A DNA stretch of 64,000 nt from Promicromonospora sp. MEB111 (GTDB lineage Bacteria > Actinomycetota > Actinomycetes > Actinomycetales > Cellulomonadaceae): NCBI RefSeq assembly GCF_030209445.1, contig NZ_JARVSD010000006.1:97121-161120 (forward strand). Reading direction: 5' to 3'. A program made the position numbers and the translations under genes. Below are positions 9,309 through 17,860 of this stretch, one piece after another (position 1 is the stretch's first letter; every line of letters begins with the position of its first letter). The notes under the pieces were generated by a model that saw only the letters and a list, made by a program, of their open reading frames with translations, did not search any database and was not told where the DNA came from.

Positions 9309-9692
9309 ATGGCGAGACTTCACGACGTGGTGTTCGACTGCCGCCACCCCGCATCCCTGGCCCGGTTCTGGGCGGTCGTCCTGGACGGCTACGCCGTCGC
9401 CCCGTACGACGACGAGGAGCTCGACCGGCTGCGCACCCTCGGCGTCCACGACCCGGAGGACGACCCGTCCGTGCTGGTCGAGGGGCCTGCCGGCGCTCCG
9501 CGGCTGTTCTTCAACCGGGTACCCGAGCCCAAGACCGTGAAGAACCGCGTGCACCTCGACGTCCGCGCCCCCGACCGGGACGCCGAGGTGGCGCGCCTGG
9601 TCGCGGCGGGCGCGTCCCAGGTCGGCCGGCACGAGAACTGGGTGGTCCTGGCCGATCCCGAGGGCAACGAGTTCTGCGTCCTCCCCGAGTAG
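9309..9692 (+). CDS. VOC-family (glyoxalase/bleomycin-resistance fold) protein
   Basis: 127 residues from the ATG at 9309; a GTG at 9300 is an alternative three codons longer. It begins with RLHDVVFDCRHPASLARFWAVVL and closes with WVVLADPEGNEFCVLPE, both standard for Glyoxalase_6-type VOC proteins that bind a metal or small ligand in a beta-alpha-beta-beta-beta fold. The middle NRVHLDVRAPDRDAEVARLVAAGA is the second-repeat signature. The substrate is unknown. It converges on the ROK gene with 13 bp between stops. Confidence 0.88.
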   Translation: MARLHDVVFDCRHPASLARFWAVVLDGYAVAPYDDEELDRLRTLGVHDPEDDPSVLVEGPAGAPRLFFNRVPEPKTVKNRVHLDVRAPDRDAEVARLVAAGASQVGRHENWVVLADPEGNEFCVLPE

Positions 9693-9705
9693 CGGCCCCG
9701 CCCGC

Positions 9706-10887
9706 CTAGGCGGCAGTGGGCAGCAGCGCGTCCCGGAACGCCGCGACCGCCGCGCCGCACGCCCAGTCGATGAACGTGTGCCGCCGCACCACCAGGCGGC
9801 AGTTGGCCGCCGCGCCGAACGCGTGCGCCGCGAACTCCTCGCGGATCCGGCGCTCGTACAGGTCGTACTCCATGACGCCCTCGCCCGCGATGACCACCAC
9901 CTCCGGGTCCACCAGGTTGGCGGTGACCGCGAGGGCCGCGCCGATGGCGGTGCCCGCGCGGTCGAACGCGTCGACGGCGGTCCGGTCGCCCGCGTGCGCG
10001 AGGGAAACGGCGTCCGCGAGCGTGAGCGTGGGGTCACCGTGGCCGGCGCGCACGGCGTCGCGGATGGCGCCCGAGGAGGCCACCGCCTCCACGCAGCCGC
10101 GGCGGCCGCACACGCACACGGCGTCGGGGGAGGCCAGGGGCAGGTGGCCGATCTCGCCGACCACGCCGTGCGCCCCGACCACGACGTCGCTGTTGACGTA
10201 GATGCCGCAGCCGATGCCCGCGCCGATCGTGACGATGGCGAAGCTCTCCGCCTCCACGCCGAGCCCGAACCACTGCTCGGACCGGGCGAGCGCGCGCACG
10301 TCGTTCTCGACGACGACCGGCAGTCCGACCTCCCGCGCGACCGCCGCACCCAGGGGCACGTTGGCCCACCCCAGCAGCGGGGAGTGGCGCACCACGCCGG
10401 AGCCCGTGTCGATGTCGCCCGACGCCGACACGCCGAGGCCGACGAGACGGTCGGCGCTGTCGCCGAGCTTGTCGATCAGCCGCCGCGCGCAGCGGACGAT
10501 CTCGCGCGTGACCGTCTCGGGGTCGTGCCGCTCGAGCGCGCGCCGGGTGGAGGTGAGCACCTCGTTGCCGATGCTCACCGCGACGGCCACGATCTCGTCG
10601 GCGTTGACCTTGACGCCGATGGCCAGCATGGAGCGGGGCACCACGCTCAGCGGGTAGACGGGCCGCCCCGGGGACGAGCTCTCGGCGTGCTCGCCGACGG
10701 TCACGAACCCGTCGCGGATCAGCGGGCTGACCGTCTTGGTCACCTTTGCCTGGGACAGGCCGGTCAGCCGGCCGATCTCGATCCGGCTCACCGGGCCGTG
10801 CGTGATGATGCGCGTGAAGATCTCCGCCGACGTCGTCGTGCGCAGCTTGGGGCGGCGCGGCGGCGTCGGGGGCGGCGTGGCACTCAT
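9706..10887 (-). CDS. ROK-family transcriptional regulator of the sugar locus
   Basis: 393 residues. Start 10887 has GAGG upstream. Residues about 20-75 are a winged HTH (TSAEIFTRIITHGPVSRIEIGRLTGLSQAKVTKTVSPLIRDGFV). Residues about 90-390 are a ROK sugar-kinase-fold domain, with GVSASGDID, ENDVRALARSEQWFG, TIGAGIGCGIYV and the zinc loop GEIGHLP...CVCGRRGCVE. NagC/XylR-type proteins of this kind repress sugar genes and release DNA on binding a sugar or sugar phosphate. It is the last gene of the permease-GH95-esterase-binding protein series, but a 16-bp perfect hairpin separates it from the binding-protein gene. Its expression is therefore likely lower or separately controlled. It is the best candidate to bind the shared promoter block at 17.8 and 22.7 kb. 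Confidence 0.93.
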   Translation of the reverse strand: MSATPPPTPPRRPKLRTTTSAEIFTRIITHGPVSRIEIGRLTGLSQAKVTKTVSPLIRDGFVTVGEHAESSSPGRPVYPLSVVPRSMLAIGVKVNADEIVAVAVSIGNEVLTSTRRALERHDPETVTREIVRCARRLIDKLGDSADRLVGLGVSASGDIDTGSGVVRHSPLLGWANVPLGAAVAREVGLPVVVENDVRALARSEQWFGLGVEAESFAIVTIGAGIGCGIYVNSDVVVGAHGVVGEIGHLPLASPDAVCVCGRRGCVEAVASSGAIRDAVRAGHGDPTLTLADAVSLAHAGDRTAVDAFDRAGTAIGAALAVTANLVDPEVVVIAGEGVMEYDLYERRIREEFAAHAFGAAANCRLVVRRHTFIDWACGAAVAAFRDALLPTAA

Positions 10888-10903
10888 GGGAAACCTCGTC
10901 CTC

Positions 10904-10940
10904 GGCCTGGGCGCGGCGCACGAGGCGCCGCGCCCAGGCC
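10904..10940 (-). terminator. Strong hairpin between binding-protein and ROK genes
   Basis: Arms 10904-10919 (GGCCTGGGCGCGGCGC) and 10925-10940 are perfectly complementary over 16 bp with a 5-nt loop. It lies 8 bp after the binding-protein stop. There is no U-run, so it could be an attenuator or a 3' stabilising stem as well as a terminator. Confidence 0.75.
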
Positions 10941-10948
10941 GGCCGTCA

Positions 10949-12307
10949 CTACTTGGAAAGAATCTCCTGGGCCTTGTCCGCGGCCTCCTGCCACACGTCG
11001 TCGTCACGCTGGTGGCTGTAGTACGCCTCGAACAGCGGCTGCAGCTCCGACTTGAGCTCCGCGCCGTTGCGGTAGGCCAGCGACGGCTCGAGCTCATCGT
11101 TCTTCGCGTAGTTGACGAACACGCTCAGGTCGACGCCCTTGTCGAGCTGGTCCGCGGCGAGCGCGTCCATGGCCGACGGGATGGACGGGAAGAACGAGCC
11201 CGACGTCAGCGCGGCGCTCTCCTGGCACTCGGCCGTGCCCATGAACGAGATCCAGTCCCAGGCCGCCTGCTTGACCTTGCTGCCCGACCAGAGCATGTTG
11301 CCGTTGGAGTTGCTCATCACCACGCGGGTCTCGCCGTCCGGGCCGAGCACGTTGGGCGCGATGCCGACCGACATGTCGGGCAGCTTGGCGAACGTCGTGG
11401 CCGACCACGAGCCGCCGGAGATCATCGCGACCGAGCCCGAGCCGAGCTGCTCGGTGTCACCGACGGTGAACTGGCCGAACTCCGGGGCGAGGCCGCGGTC
11501 GGACAGGCCGCGCAGGTAGTCCATGGTCTCGGTGAACGCCGGGTCGTCGAAGGCGAAGGACGTCGGCCAGGCCGCCGGCTCGCGCATCGTCCAGTCCGAC
11601 GAGGCGGCGAACTGGTACCAGGTGGTCTGCCCGAGGTAGTCGGCCGTGCCGAGCGCCCCGATGCCGTAGACCGCGACCTTGTCCTTGTCGAAGCCCTTCT
11701 CGTCGCCGCGCCTGCCGTTCTCGTCGACGGTGAGGCGGGCGACGACCTCGTCGAAGGTGCCACCGTCCTCCGGGTTCCAGGTCATGTTCTGGACGTCGTC
11801 CTCGGAGAGGCCCGCGTCCTTGAGCATGTCCTTGTTGTAGTAGAACGCCGACCCGGCCCAGTCGAGCGGCAGGGCGTACTGCTTGTCGTCCGTGTACGTG
11901 AAGGCGGGGACGCCCACGTTGAACACGCCCAGGTCGTAGTCCGACTCGGCGATGTAGTCGTCGAGCGGCTCGAGCTGGCCCTGCTTCGCGTACGAGTCGA
12001 GGAACTCCACGCTGTTCTGGAACGCGTCGGGGGCGTTGCCGGCGACGAAGCCCGCCGTCAGCTTGGTGAAGTAGTCGTCCACCGCGTACTGGGTGATGTT
12101 GACCGTGATGTCGGGGTACTTCTCCTGGAACGCGGGCAGGCAGGTCTTGTAGGACTCCGCCTGCTTCTCGTCCCAGGTCCACCAGTTGACGGTGCCCGCG
12201 TGGGCGCCCTCCTCGGCCGCTCCGCCGGCGGAGCCGCCCGCGCAGGCGGCCAGCGAGACGGTGACAGCGGCTGCAGCGACGATGCTCAGCATGTGCTTCG
12301 GTTTCAT
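10949..12307 (-). CDS. ABC transporter sugar-binding lipoprotein
   Basis: 452 residues; ATG 12307 with GAGG seven bases ahead. The lipoprotein signal has lipobox LAAC, with the modified Cys near residue 22. The mature part is an SBP_bac_1 (family 1 extracellular solute-binding) fold: TVNWWTWDEKQAESYKTCLPAFQEKYPDITVNI at the N-terminus, AFYYNKDMLKDAGL, GSVAMISGGSW and a hinge rich in Trp for sugar stacking. It should bind oligosaccharides outside the membrane and deliver them to the two permeases encoded upstream in the same series. The gap to the esterase stop is 13 bp. No ATPase gene is present in the locus; actinobacteria commonly use a shared MsiK-type ATPase encoded elsewhere. Confidence 0.95.
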   Translation of the reverse strand: MKPKHMLSIVAAAAVTVSLAACAGGSAGGAAEEGAHAGTVNWWTWDEKQAESYKTCLPAFQEKYPDITVNITQYAVDDYFTKLTAGFVAGNAPDAFQNSVEFLDSYAKQGQLEPLDDYIAESDYDLGVFNVGVPAFTYTDDKQYALPLDWAGSAFYYNKDMLKDAGLSEDDVQNMTWNPEDGGTFDEVVARLTVDENGRRGDEKGFDKDKVAVYGIGALGTADYLGQTTWYQFAASSDWTMREPAAWPTSFAFDDPAFTETMDYLRGLSDRGLAPEFGQFTVGDTEQLGSGSVAMISGGSWSATTFAKLPDMSVGIAPNVLGPDGETRVVMSNSNGNMLWSGSKVKQAAWDWISFMGTAECQESAALTSGSFFPSIPSAMDALAADQLDKGVDLSVFVNYAKNDELEPSLAYRNGAELKSELQPLFEAYYSHQRDDDVWQEAADKAQEILSK

Positions 12308-12320
12308 GATTCCTCTTCGA

Positions 12321-13313
12321 TCAAGGGACCGGGTGGGTTCGGTTCGGGTTGGTAGGGCCGGCGGTCGTCCCGAGCAGGCGGCCGAGCACGTCGAGCGCGC
12401 CCTGCCGGTCGAGGCTGCCGCCGGCGTCATGGCCGTTGGACGGCCAGACGGTGATGTCGTGCTGCGCCGCGTACTCGTTGTGCGCGGCGAACACGGTTTC
12501 CGGGGGAGTGATGTCGTCGTCGAGCCCGCAGGAGAACCAGGCGGGCGTGCGCGCGAGGCGCGCGAAGTTGACCACGTCCACGTAGCGGAGCGTGGCCAGG
12601 GCGCGCTCGCGGCGCGCCCGGTCCCGGGCCAGCAGGTCGGCGAGCTCCCGGTAGGGCCCGTGCGCGCTCAGGGTGAGCGCACCCGGGAGGTCCGCGAGGA
12701 ACGGCGCCTGGGCGAGCACGGCCGACACGTCGTCGGCGAGGTACCCGGCGGCCAGCGCGATCCCGGCGCCCTGGCTGTTGCCGAGCACCGCCACGCGGCC
12801 GGGGTCGACGCCCGGCAGCAGCCGGACGGCGTCCACGGCGCGGGCCGCGTCGGTGAGCACGCGCCGGTAGTAGTAGCCGGCCGGGTCCGCGAGGCCGCGC
12901 GTGATGTACCCGGTGCTGTCGCCCCACGGGCCGTCCGGCGTGGAGCCGTCGCCCTGGCCGCGGGTGTCCATGACCAGGTGGGCGTAGCCCGCCGCGGCCC
13001 AGGTCAGGTCGTCGATCGCGTGCCCGCGGCCCGCGCCGTACCCGGTGAAGTGGACCACCGCGGGCAGCAGGCCGTCGCGGTGCCGCGGCAGCCGGAGCCA
13101 CGCGCGCACCGGCTCGCCGCCGAACCCGGGAAAGGTCACGTCGAGCACGTCGATCGCGCCGAGCAGGGTCTCCACCGGGACGGCGGACGGCGGCGCGTCG
13201 TACCGCCGGGCCTCGGCGAGGGTGTCGCGCCAGAACCCGGCGAAGTCGTCCGGCAGCTCCTGCGTCGAGCGGTAGGCGCGCAGGGCGGGCTCGCGGGGGT
13301 CCGGGATGGTCAT
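12321..13313 (-). CDS. Acetylxylan esterase / cephalosporin-C deacetylase family (CE7-like)
   Basis: 330 residues, alpha/beta hydrolase. The oxyanion and nucleophile regions read VVHFTGYGAGRG and VLGNSQGAGIALA (GxSxG nucleophile). The acid lies in SCGLDDDITPPETVFAA and the His in SNGHDAGG. MDTRGQGDGSTPDG is the CE7 RGQ motif. No signal peptide is present, so it deacetylates imported acetylated oligosaccharides in the cytoplasm. Its start overlaps the GH95 stop by 4 bp (ATGA), so it is coupled to that gene. This fits import of O-acetylated hemicellulose fragments such as acetyl-galactoglucomannan; the exact substrate is inferred. Confidence 0.9.
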   Translation of the reverse strand: MTIPDPREPALRAYRSTQELPDDFAGFWRDTLAEARRYDAPPSAVPVETLLGAIDVLDVTFPGFGGEPVRAWLRLPRHRDGLLPAVVHFTGYGAGRGHAIDDLTWAAAGYAHLVMDTRGQGDGSTPDGPWGDSTGYITRGLADPAGYYYRRVLTDAARAVDAVRLLPGVDPGRVAVLGNSQGAGIALAAGYLADDVSAVLAQAPFLADLPGALTLSAHGPYRELADLLARDRARRERALATLRYVDVVNFARLARTPAWFSCGLDDDITPPETVFAAHNEYAAQHDITVWPSNGHDAGGSLDRQGALDVLGRLLGTTAGPTNPNRTHPVP

Positions 13314-15757
13314 GAGGTCTCCCCGAACAGGCTGTCGGCGGCGACGGGCGAGCCCACGGGCACCGTCCGGGACCGCCCGGCGAAGCTCACGGTCACGTCG
13401 CGCGGGCCGGCGCCCACGACGTCGTGCAGACGCAGCGCGACCGGGCGGCCGCCCCGCCAGTCGAGGTCCACCGCGATGCCCCCGCGGGTGCGCACACCGG
13501 TGATCCGGCCGTCGGGCCAGGCCGCCGGAAGGGCGGGCAGCAGCCGGACCGGGCTGTCGGGCGTGCCCTCGCCGGTGCCGACCAGCATCTCGGCGATGGC
13601 CGCGGCCAGGCCGAAGTTGCCGTCGATCTGGAACGGCGGGTGCGTCGAGAACAGGTTCGGCAGCAGCCCGCCCCACTCCGAGCCGTCCGGCGGCGCGTCG
13701 AGGTCGGGGTCCCCGGGGTAGGGGGTGGTCGCCTCGCGCAGCAGGTCGCGCGCGACGTCGCCGTCGCCCAGTCGTGCCCGCATCGCGATCTTCCACGACC
13801 AGGACCAGCCCATGGCCCCCGGCCCGCGGGCGTCGAGGGTGCGGCGGGCGGCGTCGGCCAGCTCCGGGGTGCGCTCCACGTCGACGGCATGCAGCGGGTG
13901 CAGCCCGATCAGGAGTGACAGGTGGCGGTGGTGCGGTTCGAGCGAGGCCGAGTCGTCGCCCCATTCGTACAGGGTGCCGTCGTCGGCCACGCGCAGCGGC
14001 GCGATGCGGGGCAGCGCGGCGCGGATCTCGTCGAGCAGCGTCGCGTCCGCGGCGTCCGCCACGCCCACGGCCTCCGCGGCCGCGAGCGTGCGTTCGAGCG
14101 TCGCCCGGATCAGGCTGAGGTCCATCGCGGACGACGTGGAGACGGCGCCGGACGTGCCGTCGGCGCGCAGGAAGAAGTTCTCGGGCGACGTCGACGGCGA
14201 GGTGCCGAGCGTGCCGTCCGGGCCGGCCACCAGCCAGTCGAGCGCGAAGGCACTCGCGCCGAGCAGCAGCGGGAGCACCCGCCCCGCGAGCTCGTCGCGG
14301 TCGCGTCCGTACTCCCAGCGCTGCCACAGGTGGTCCGCGAGCCACAGGCCGCCCATCGGCCAGAACGCCCACGACGTCGGGCTGTGCCCGGCGCCGACGG
14401 GCAGCGCGTACCCCCACGGGTCGGTGTTGTGGTGCGCCACCCAGCCGCGGGCGCCGTAGAGCTCGCCGGCCACCGCACGGCCCTCGCCGGCGACGCGCTC
14501 GATCAGGTCGAGCAGCGGCTCGTGCAGCTCGCCCAGGCCGGTGCGCTCGGCGAGCCAGTAGTTCATCTGGGTGTTGATGTTGATCGTGTAGTTGGACGAC
14601 CACGGCGGCCGCATCGACGCGTTCCAGATGCCCTGCAGGTTGGCCGGCGGCGAGCCGGGCCGCGACGACGAGACGAGCAGGTAGCGGCCGTACGCGTAGA
14701 TCACGCGCGCCAGGGCGCGGTCGTCCGCGTCGGCCAGGAGGGCGTCGACGTCGACGGGCTCGTCGCCGGCGGGGACGCCCAGCTCCAGGCCCGACCGGCC
14801 GAGCAGCTCGCGCGCGGCGGCCTCGTGCCGGGCGCGCAGCGCTCCGGCGCCGGACGCCGCGACGTCCTGCGCGTGCCGGGTGGCGCGCGCGACGAGCTCG
14901 TCGCGCGGCGCCTGCGGCTCGTGCCGCCACCAGCGGCGCGCGTTCGTCTCGGTCGTGACCGCGAGCAGGACGCGGCGCGCCCCGGTGATCACGACCTCGT
15001 GCGTCCCGGGCACCACGGTCGCCGCGCCGTCGGTGCGCACCGCCACGGCGACGGCGGCGGCCGGGTCGAACCCGGATCCGCCGACGGCCTCCGGCCCGCC
15101 CTCGCGCCAGACGTGCGCGACGGCGTCGGGCTCGTGCTTCGGCGCGCCGTCGACCGGCGTCTCCACCAGCAGGGACAGGTGCGCGAGGCCGCCGTCGGAC
15201 ACCCCGGCGTCCGAGCCCGCGACCCGCAGCGGCGACCGCAGCCGCACCACCGCGGAGACGGGAGAGTCGGCGACGAGCTCGACCACGAGCGCGCCGTCGG
15301 CCGCGGAGACCCAGGTGGCGCGGCGCACGGGCACGCCGTCCAGCAGGAAGGTCTCGTCGACCACCGCGGACGACAGGTCGAGCACCCGCTCGTACCCGGT
15401 CGTGTCGATCCGGCCGAGGTCCAGGTCGAGGTCGCCGAGCGGCAGGAACTCCTGGCTCCACGGGCCCTCGAAGGTGCGCAGCAGGCGTTCTGTCTCGTCG
15501 TCGTCGTGCCGGGCGACGGCGTCCCGTACCTGGGCGAGGCGCTCGGGACCCGCGCCGCCGGCGACGACGGCGTCGAGCGCGCGCCGCGGGCCGTCGGGGG
15601 TGCCCGACCACAGCGAAGCGTCGTTGAGCCCGATGCGCCCGCGGGCGTCGCCCAGCACCATGCCGCCGATCTCTCCGTTGCCCACGGGCGTCGCCTCGCC
15701 CCAGCGCGCGGCGCGCGCGGTCCAGCGCAGGCGGACCGGGCGCGGTGCGGTACTCAC
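13310..15757 (-). CDS. GH95 glycoside hydrolase (alpha-L-fucosidase / alpha-L-galactosidase)
   Basis: 815 residues from a GTG overlapping the upstream permease stop by 4 bp. The N-terminal domain starts with RWTARAARWGEATPVGNGEIGGMVLG, the GH95 opening signature (EALPIGNGRLGAM-like). The catalytic (alpha/alpha)6 barrel includes NYTININTQMNYWLAE, ENFFLRADGTSGAV and QIDGNFGLAAAIAEML, which hold the Asn and Asp residues used by this inverting family. No signal peptide is seen, so it acts on imported oligosaccharides. GH95 removes alpha-1,2-L-fucose or the isosteric L-galactose; which one cannot be told here. In an otherwise galactomannan-like gene set it suggests a more decorated hemicellulose, such as xyloglucan or plant glycans, as an additional target. 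Confidence 0.93.
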   Translation of the reverse strand: MSTAPRPVRLRWTARAARWGEATPVGNGEIGGMVLGDARGRIGLNDASLWSGTPDGPRRALDAVVAGGAGPERLAQVRDAVARHDDDETERLLRTFEGPWSQEFLPLGDLDLDLGRIDTTGYERVLDLSSAVVDETFLLDGVPVRRATWVSAADGALVVELVADSPVSAVVRLRSPLRVAGSDAGVSDGGLAHLSLLVETPVDGAPKHEPDAVAHVWREGGPEAVGGSGFDPAAAVAVAVRTDGAATVVPGTHEVVITGARRVLLAVTTETNARRWWRHEPQAPRDELVARATRHAQDVAASGAGALRARHEAAARELLGRSGLELGVPAGDEPVDVDALLADADDRALARVIYAYGRYLLVSSSRPGSPPANLQGIWNASMRPPWSSNYTININTQMNYWLAERTGLGELHEPLLDLIERVAGEGRAVAGELYGARGWVAHHNTDPWGYALPVGAGHSPTSWAFWPMGGLWLADHLWQRWEYGRDRDELAGRVLPLLLGASAFALDWLVAGPDGTLGTSPSTSPENFFLRADGTSGAVSTSSAMDLSLIRATLERTLAAAEAVGVADAADATLLDEIRAALPRIAPLRVADDGTLYEWGDDSASLEPHHRHLSLLIGLHPLHAVDVERTPELADAARRTLDARGPGAMGWSWSWKIAMRARLGDGDVARDLLREATTPYPGDPDLDAPPDGSEWGGLLPNLFSTHPPFQIDGNFGLAAAIAEMLVGTGEGTPDSPVRLLPALPAAWPDGRITGVRTRGGIAVDLDWRGGRPVALRLHDVVGAGPRDVTVSFAGRSRTVPVGSPVAADSLFGETS

Positions 15758-16743
15758 TTGAGCCCCGAGAAGCCGATGGAGTCCACGATCCGGCGGCCGA
15801 ACGCGAGGAACAGCACCAGCATGGGCAGCGCCGCGACCAGCGTGGCGGCCATCAGGCCCGCCCAGTCCGGCGCGGCCTGCGGCGACGACTGCTTGAACAC
15901 GGCCAGGGCGAGCGTGAGCGGGCGCACGCTGTCGTCGCTGGTGACCAGGAGCGGCCAGAAGTAGTCGTTCCAGGCGCCGATGAAGCCCAGGATGGACAGC
16001 GTGGTCACGGGGCCCGACGTCATCGGCAGCGTGATCTGGAACAGCACGCGCAGCCGGCTCGCGCCGTCGATCAGCGCGGCCTCCTCGATCTCACGGCTGA
16101 GGCCGAGCATGAACTGGCGCAGGAAGAAGATGTTGAACGCCGAGAACAGCGCTCCCGGCAGGATCAGCCCGCCGAACGTGTTGAGCAGGCCCAGGTCCTT
16201 GATCAGCACGAAGTTCGGCAGGAGCGTCAGGATGCCGGGCACCATGAGCGCCGTGAGCAGGATCGAGAACACGAGGTCCCGGCCGGGCCACTCGAGGCGG
16301 GCGAACGCGTAGGCGGCGATCAGCGAGAAGAACACGACCAGGCCGGTCGAGAGCGTCGCGAAGATCAGCGAGTTCAGCGCGAAGTGCAGGATGTTGATGC
16401 TGGCGCCCGAGCCGCCCTCCGCGAGCGACTCCGCCGACGTCGCGATGCCGAGCACCCGGCGGAACGCGCCGAGCGTGAAGTCGACCGGCAGCAGCGACGA
16501 CGGGTGGGTGATCAGGGCGTAGTTGTTCGAGAACGACGTGCGCAGGATCCAGTAGAACGGGAAGAGCGTCACGAGCACGACGCCGCCGAGGTAGGTCCAG
16601 GCGACGGCGCGCCCCAGGCTGGGGCGACGCCGGGCGGGCGATGGCCGGGTGCCGGCACGGCTGGTCGGACGGGCGGCGGGCCGGACGGTGTCGGCGGCAG
16701 GAGGTGCGGATGCGGAAGCGGCTGCGGATGCGGATGCGGACAT
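15754..16743 (-). CDS. Carbohydrate ABC transporter permease, MalG type
   Basis: 329 residues. ATG 16743 is chosen because GAGGA lies about 9 bp upstream; an in-frame GTG at 16758 overlaps that site. The N-terminal 40 residues are cytoplasmic and Ala/Pro/Ser/Arg-rich. Six membrane helices follow, the first at AWTYLGGVVLVTLFPFYWI. The EAA loop that contacts the ATPase reads EEAALIDGASRLRVLFQITLPM. It ends with the usual MalG-type C-terminus (RRIVDSIGFSGLK). It pairs with the MalF-type permease encoded just upstream. Its stop overlaps the GH95 start. Confidence 0.95.
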   Translation of the reverse strand: MSASASAAASASAPPAADTVRPAARPTSRAGTRPSPARRRPSLGRAVAWTYLGGVVLVTLFPFYWILRTSFSNNYALITHPSSLLPVDFTLGAFRRVLGIATSAESLAEGGSGASINILHFALNSLIFATLSTGLVVFFSLIAAYAFARLEWPGRDLVFSILLTALMVPGILTLLPNFVLIKDLGLLNTFGGLILPGALFSAFNIFFLRQFMLGLSREIEEAALIDGASRLRVLFQITLPMTSGPVTTLSILGFIGAWNDYFWPLLVTSDDSVRPLTLALAVFKQSSPQAAPDWAGLMAATLVAALPMLVLFLAFGRRIVDSIGFSGLK

Positions 16744-16788
16744 GCGGGGGTTCCTCACTGGTTCGGGGCGGCGCGGACGGGCGACGGG

Positions 16789-17748
16789 TCAGTCGGTGTC
16801 GGACTCGTCGGCGCGCAGCAGGCGCATCTGCAGGAAGGTGATGGCGATGAGCATCGCGAACAGCGCGAGCGACATCGTGGCGGCGTAGCCGAACTCGAAC
16901 TGGCCGAACGCCTTGTCGTAGATGTAGAGCTGCAGCACGTTCGACGCGCGGGCCGGGCCGCCCTGGGTGGTCACGGCCACGAGGTCGAAGACCTGGAACG
17001 AGCCGATCACCGTCAGCACCAGCACCATCGCCAGCACGGGCCGCAGCAGGGGCAGCGTGAGGCGCCGGAACATCTGCATCTCGTTCGCGCCGTCGATCCG
17101 CCCCGCCTCGTAGATGGTCGGCGGGATGGTCTGGAGGCCGGCGAACACGATGATCGCGTTGTACCCCATGCCCTTCCAGACGCTGATCAGCGCGATCGTG
17201 GGGATGGCCCACCTGCTGGAGCCCAGGAAGAAGACCGGGTCGAACCCGAGCTGGCGGATGGCGATGTTCACGATGCCGAGCTGCGCGTCGAGCATCCAGG
17301 ACCACGTGGTCGCGGCGACGACGCCGGAGATGAGGAACGGCAGGATGATGACGCCGCGCAGGGCCGTGGAGGCCGTGAGCCGGTGCAGCACCACGGCCGT
17401 CGTGACCGACAGGGTCATGCCGATCACGACCGACAGGAGCACGAAGTAGGCCGTCACGCCGAGCGAGTGCCAGAAGACCTCGTCGGCCACGAGCCGCTTC
17501 AGGTTGTCCAGGCCGGTCCACTCCGGTGGGGTGAGCACCCGGAAGTCGGTGAAGCTCAGGTAGATCCCGCGCAGCGTCGGGTAGGCCGCGAAGACGAGGA
17601 AGCCGATGACGGCCGGTGCGATGAGGACCCAGGCCAGCCGCGCGTCCCCGCGATGGGCGGGTGAGCCGGCGCGGCGTACCGGCCCGGTCTTGCGTACGCG
17701 TCCGGTCGCGGTCCGTCCGCGCGCCGGGGTCGTGGTGGAGATCGCCAT
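16789..17748 (-). CDS. Carbohydrate ABC transporter permease, MalF type
   Basis: 319 residues. Start 17748 is preferred: GAGGG stands nine bases ahead, whereas an ATG at 17757 would abut that site. It has a basic cytoplasmic N-terminus, then six helices starting at LAWVLIAPAVIGFLVFAAYP. The EAA motif reads YEAGRIDGANEMQMFRRLTLPLL. It is the first gene of the minus-strand series of permeases, GH95, esterase, binding protein and ROK. Transcription should start from the promoter block at 17806-17836. The divergent GH36 gene lies 112 bp away. Confidence 0.95.
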   Translation of the reverse strand: MAISTTTPARGRTATGRVRKTGPVRRAGSPAHRGDARLAWVLIAPAVIGFLVFAAYPTLRGIYLSFTDFRVLTPPEWTGLDNLKRLVADEVFWHSLGVTAYFVLLSVVIGMTLSVTTAVVLHRLTASTALRGVIILPFLISGVVAATTWSWMLDAQLGIVNIAIRQLGFDPVFFLGSSRWAIPTIALISVWKGMGYNAIIVFAGLQTIPPTIYEAGRIDGANEMQMFRRLTLPLLRPVLAMVLVLTVIGSFQVFDLVAVTTQGGPARASNVLQLYIYDKAFGQFEFGYAATMSLALFAMLIAITFLQMRLLRADESDTD

Positions 17749-17805
17749 CGGCCTCATCCCTCGTCGTCGAAGTGCAGGAGGTGTCGGCACCTCGCTTGCT
17801 GCCGA

Positions 17806-17836
17806 GAGCGTAGGGCGACTAAGTTTCCGCTGTCAA
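17806..17836 (-). promoter_or_regulatory. Promoter/operator block of the permease operon, shared with the GH2 gene
   Basis: Read on the minus strand, TTGACA (17836-17831) is followed by GCGGAAA. After a 12-nt variable stretch comes ACGCTC (17811-17806), with a TACGCT -10-like hexamer at 18-bp spacing. The same CTTGACAGCGGAAA-N12-ACGCTC arrangement, with identical spacing, stands ahead of the beta-mannosidase gene at 22713-22743. The conserved GCGGAAA inside the spacer is likely the binding site of a common regulator. Confidence 0.75.
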
Positions 17837-17860
17837 GAAAGTCGATTCGGGGTGGTGAAG

